Shown: one piece after another, positions 63,144-64,000 of the stretch
Layout of the letters: the number at the start of each line of letters is the position of its first letter
Position numbering within the stretch: the stretch's first letter is position 1
NCBI GenBank assembly: GCA_905221605.1
Contig: CAJNDS010000049.1
Coordinates: forward strand, 126,001-190,000
Direction of reading: 5' to 3'
Origin: Symbiodinium natans
Taxonomy: Eukaryota; Sar; Dinophyceae; Suessiales; Symbiodiniaceae
DNA: 64,000 nucleotides
Made by a program: the position numbers and the translations under genes
The notes under the pieces: model-generated
What the model saw: only the letters and a program-made list of their open reading frames with translations
Told to the model about the DNA's origin: nothing
Database searches by the model: none

Positions 63144-63544
63144 AAACATGCTGGGCCGCTGTGCTGAGCGCTCAAGGTGTTTGGCTCCACGTCCACAGCG
63201 GGCTGGCAGGGCTGCAGCACGCGTCACCTAGGCTACATGCACCCGGAGCACATCGCCGGCAAGCACCTCCTGTCCATATTCCTTGATGGCTGGTGCTTGT
63301 CCTGGGGCCCGGAGCCTCACCCTGCAGAACCTGACGACTGCCAAAGAGATTTCCAGTGGCGCCGCAGACTTCTGCACGAAGGCCGCTTGGATTCAGAGTT
63401 TGGGTTTTGGAGATTACATGGGTTACATTTGTGTTTCGGGCTTTAGGTGTTGCAGGGGTTTAGAGGGTTCGCGTTCAGGGGATGCCAAGTCTTGTCGAAG
63501 TGCTTGGCCCTGAAGCCCCAAGAAGCCGCACACCCCCGGAAGCC

Positions 63545-63860
63545 CTTACGGTCGGTCGCGTGCCTTTCAAAGCTAAACCCTAAACCAAACCCTAAGCCCT
63601 GAACCCGAAAGCCTAAACAACCCTAAACCCTAAACCTGGTATTCCTGTGGTAGTTCCTGCTTTGAGTATGAGGGGTCCACAGTCGGGGGGTGGCACATCC
63701 GCTTGTTGCTGGCAGATCCAACCTCTGGGTCCAAAAGGTTCGACTTGCACCGCAGGGCAGCGATAGGGTTTTTATTAGGGTTTAGGGTTTAGGGTTTAGG
63801 GTTTAGGGTTGAGGTTTAGGGTTTAGGGTTTAGGGTTTAGGTTTCAGGTAGAACTCGGGT
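63545..63860. repeat. CCCTAAA then TTTAGGG tracts at the window end
   Basis: Degenerate CCCTAAA/CCCTAAG units (63572-63640) and, after about 130 bases of non-repeat DNA, TTTAGGG units (63778-63850), again facing each other. Nothing coding is recognised from here to the end. Confidence 0.85.
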
Positions 63861-64000
63861 TGCTTTTGCCCCGGGACCCCGAATCCCAACCCCGAAGCCT
63901 TAGCCTCCTTCCCTGAGCGACCTTCAAGAACCGATCTCTTCGCCTTAAACGGCACGGAACCCAACCCCAAGCTCTGAACTCCCAACACTCCCCACCCAGC

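Overview
This window looks like nuclear DNA of a dinoflagellate, probably from the Symbiodiniaceae or a near relative. Telomere-type heptamers (TTTAGGG/CCCTAAA) are scattered through almost every intron on both strands. Genes are cut into very short exons. Several introns fit GC-AG better than GT-AG, and several introns are short inverted-repeat elements resembling the introners known from dinoflagellates. The species call is inference. I see no bacterial operons, tRNA, rRNA or CRISPR. A 100-base run of N (28825-28924) marks a scaffold gap.

Layout. 0.5-2.0 kb: last exons of a TMEM208/SND2-like ER protein gene (+). 2.8-8.9 kb: exon-like scraps between telomere-like arrays, with no confident gene. 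9.1-12.5 kb: a cytochrome P450 gene (+) in about nine exons with an ETMR motif and heme loop. 12.5-18.6 kb: exon scraps, a 1-kb AT-rich island and the 3' end of an unidentified gene. 18.8-19.7 kb: an intronless RING-H2 protein. 22-25.7 kb: exons of a probable AP2-domain gene. 26.2-27.1 kb: a Cys-rich secreted or anchored protein. 27.4-28.3 kb: a methyltransferase-like protein split by an in-frame TGA. 28.4-31.2 kb: more exon scraps. 31,551-40,380: a complete LTR element (-). 40.4-42.8 and 50.8-60.5 kb: exons of a large coiled-coil/SH3-like repeat gene (+). Inside that gene, 43.07-50.39 kb, lies a LINE-type retrotransposon (-). 61-63.2 kb: coding scraps and a near-perfect 123-bp palindrome.

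The most unusual object is the LTR element. It has two 286-bp LTRs that I read as identical, a 5-bp target duplication (CCCGA), a polypurine tract, and a primer site resembling the complement of the initiator tRNA-Met anticodon arm (copia/Ty5-style priming). Its roughly 8.2-kb interior shows no reverse transcriptase, integrase or protease that I can recognise. It instead encodes three large open frames carrying a WW domain, an S1-like domain, a poly(A)-binding-protein MLLE domain and two triple CCCH zinc-finger arrays. It therefore looks like a recently moved, non-autonomous LTR element carrying an RNA-binding/mRNP gene set.

The second is the LINE. Its 2477-codon open frame joins an AP endonuclease, a reverse transcriptase, C2H2/CCHC-type fingers and a C-terminal ubiquitin-specific-protease-like domain. 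It lies between two (GAT)n tracts, and an internal block appears to code in a different frame.
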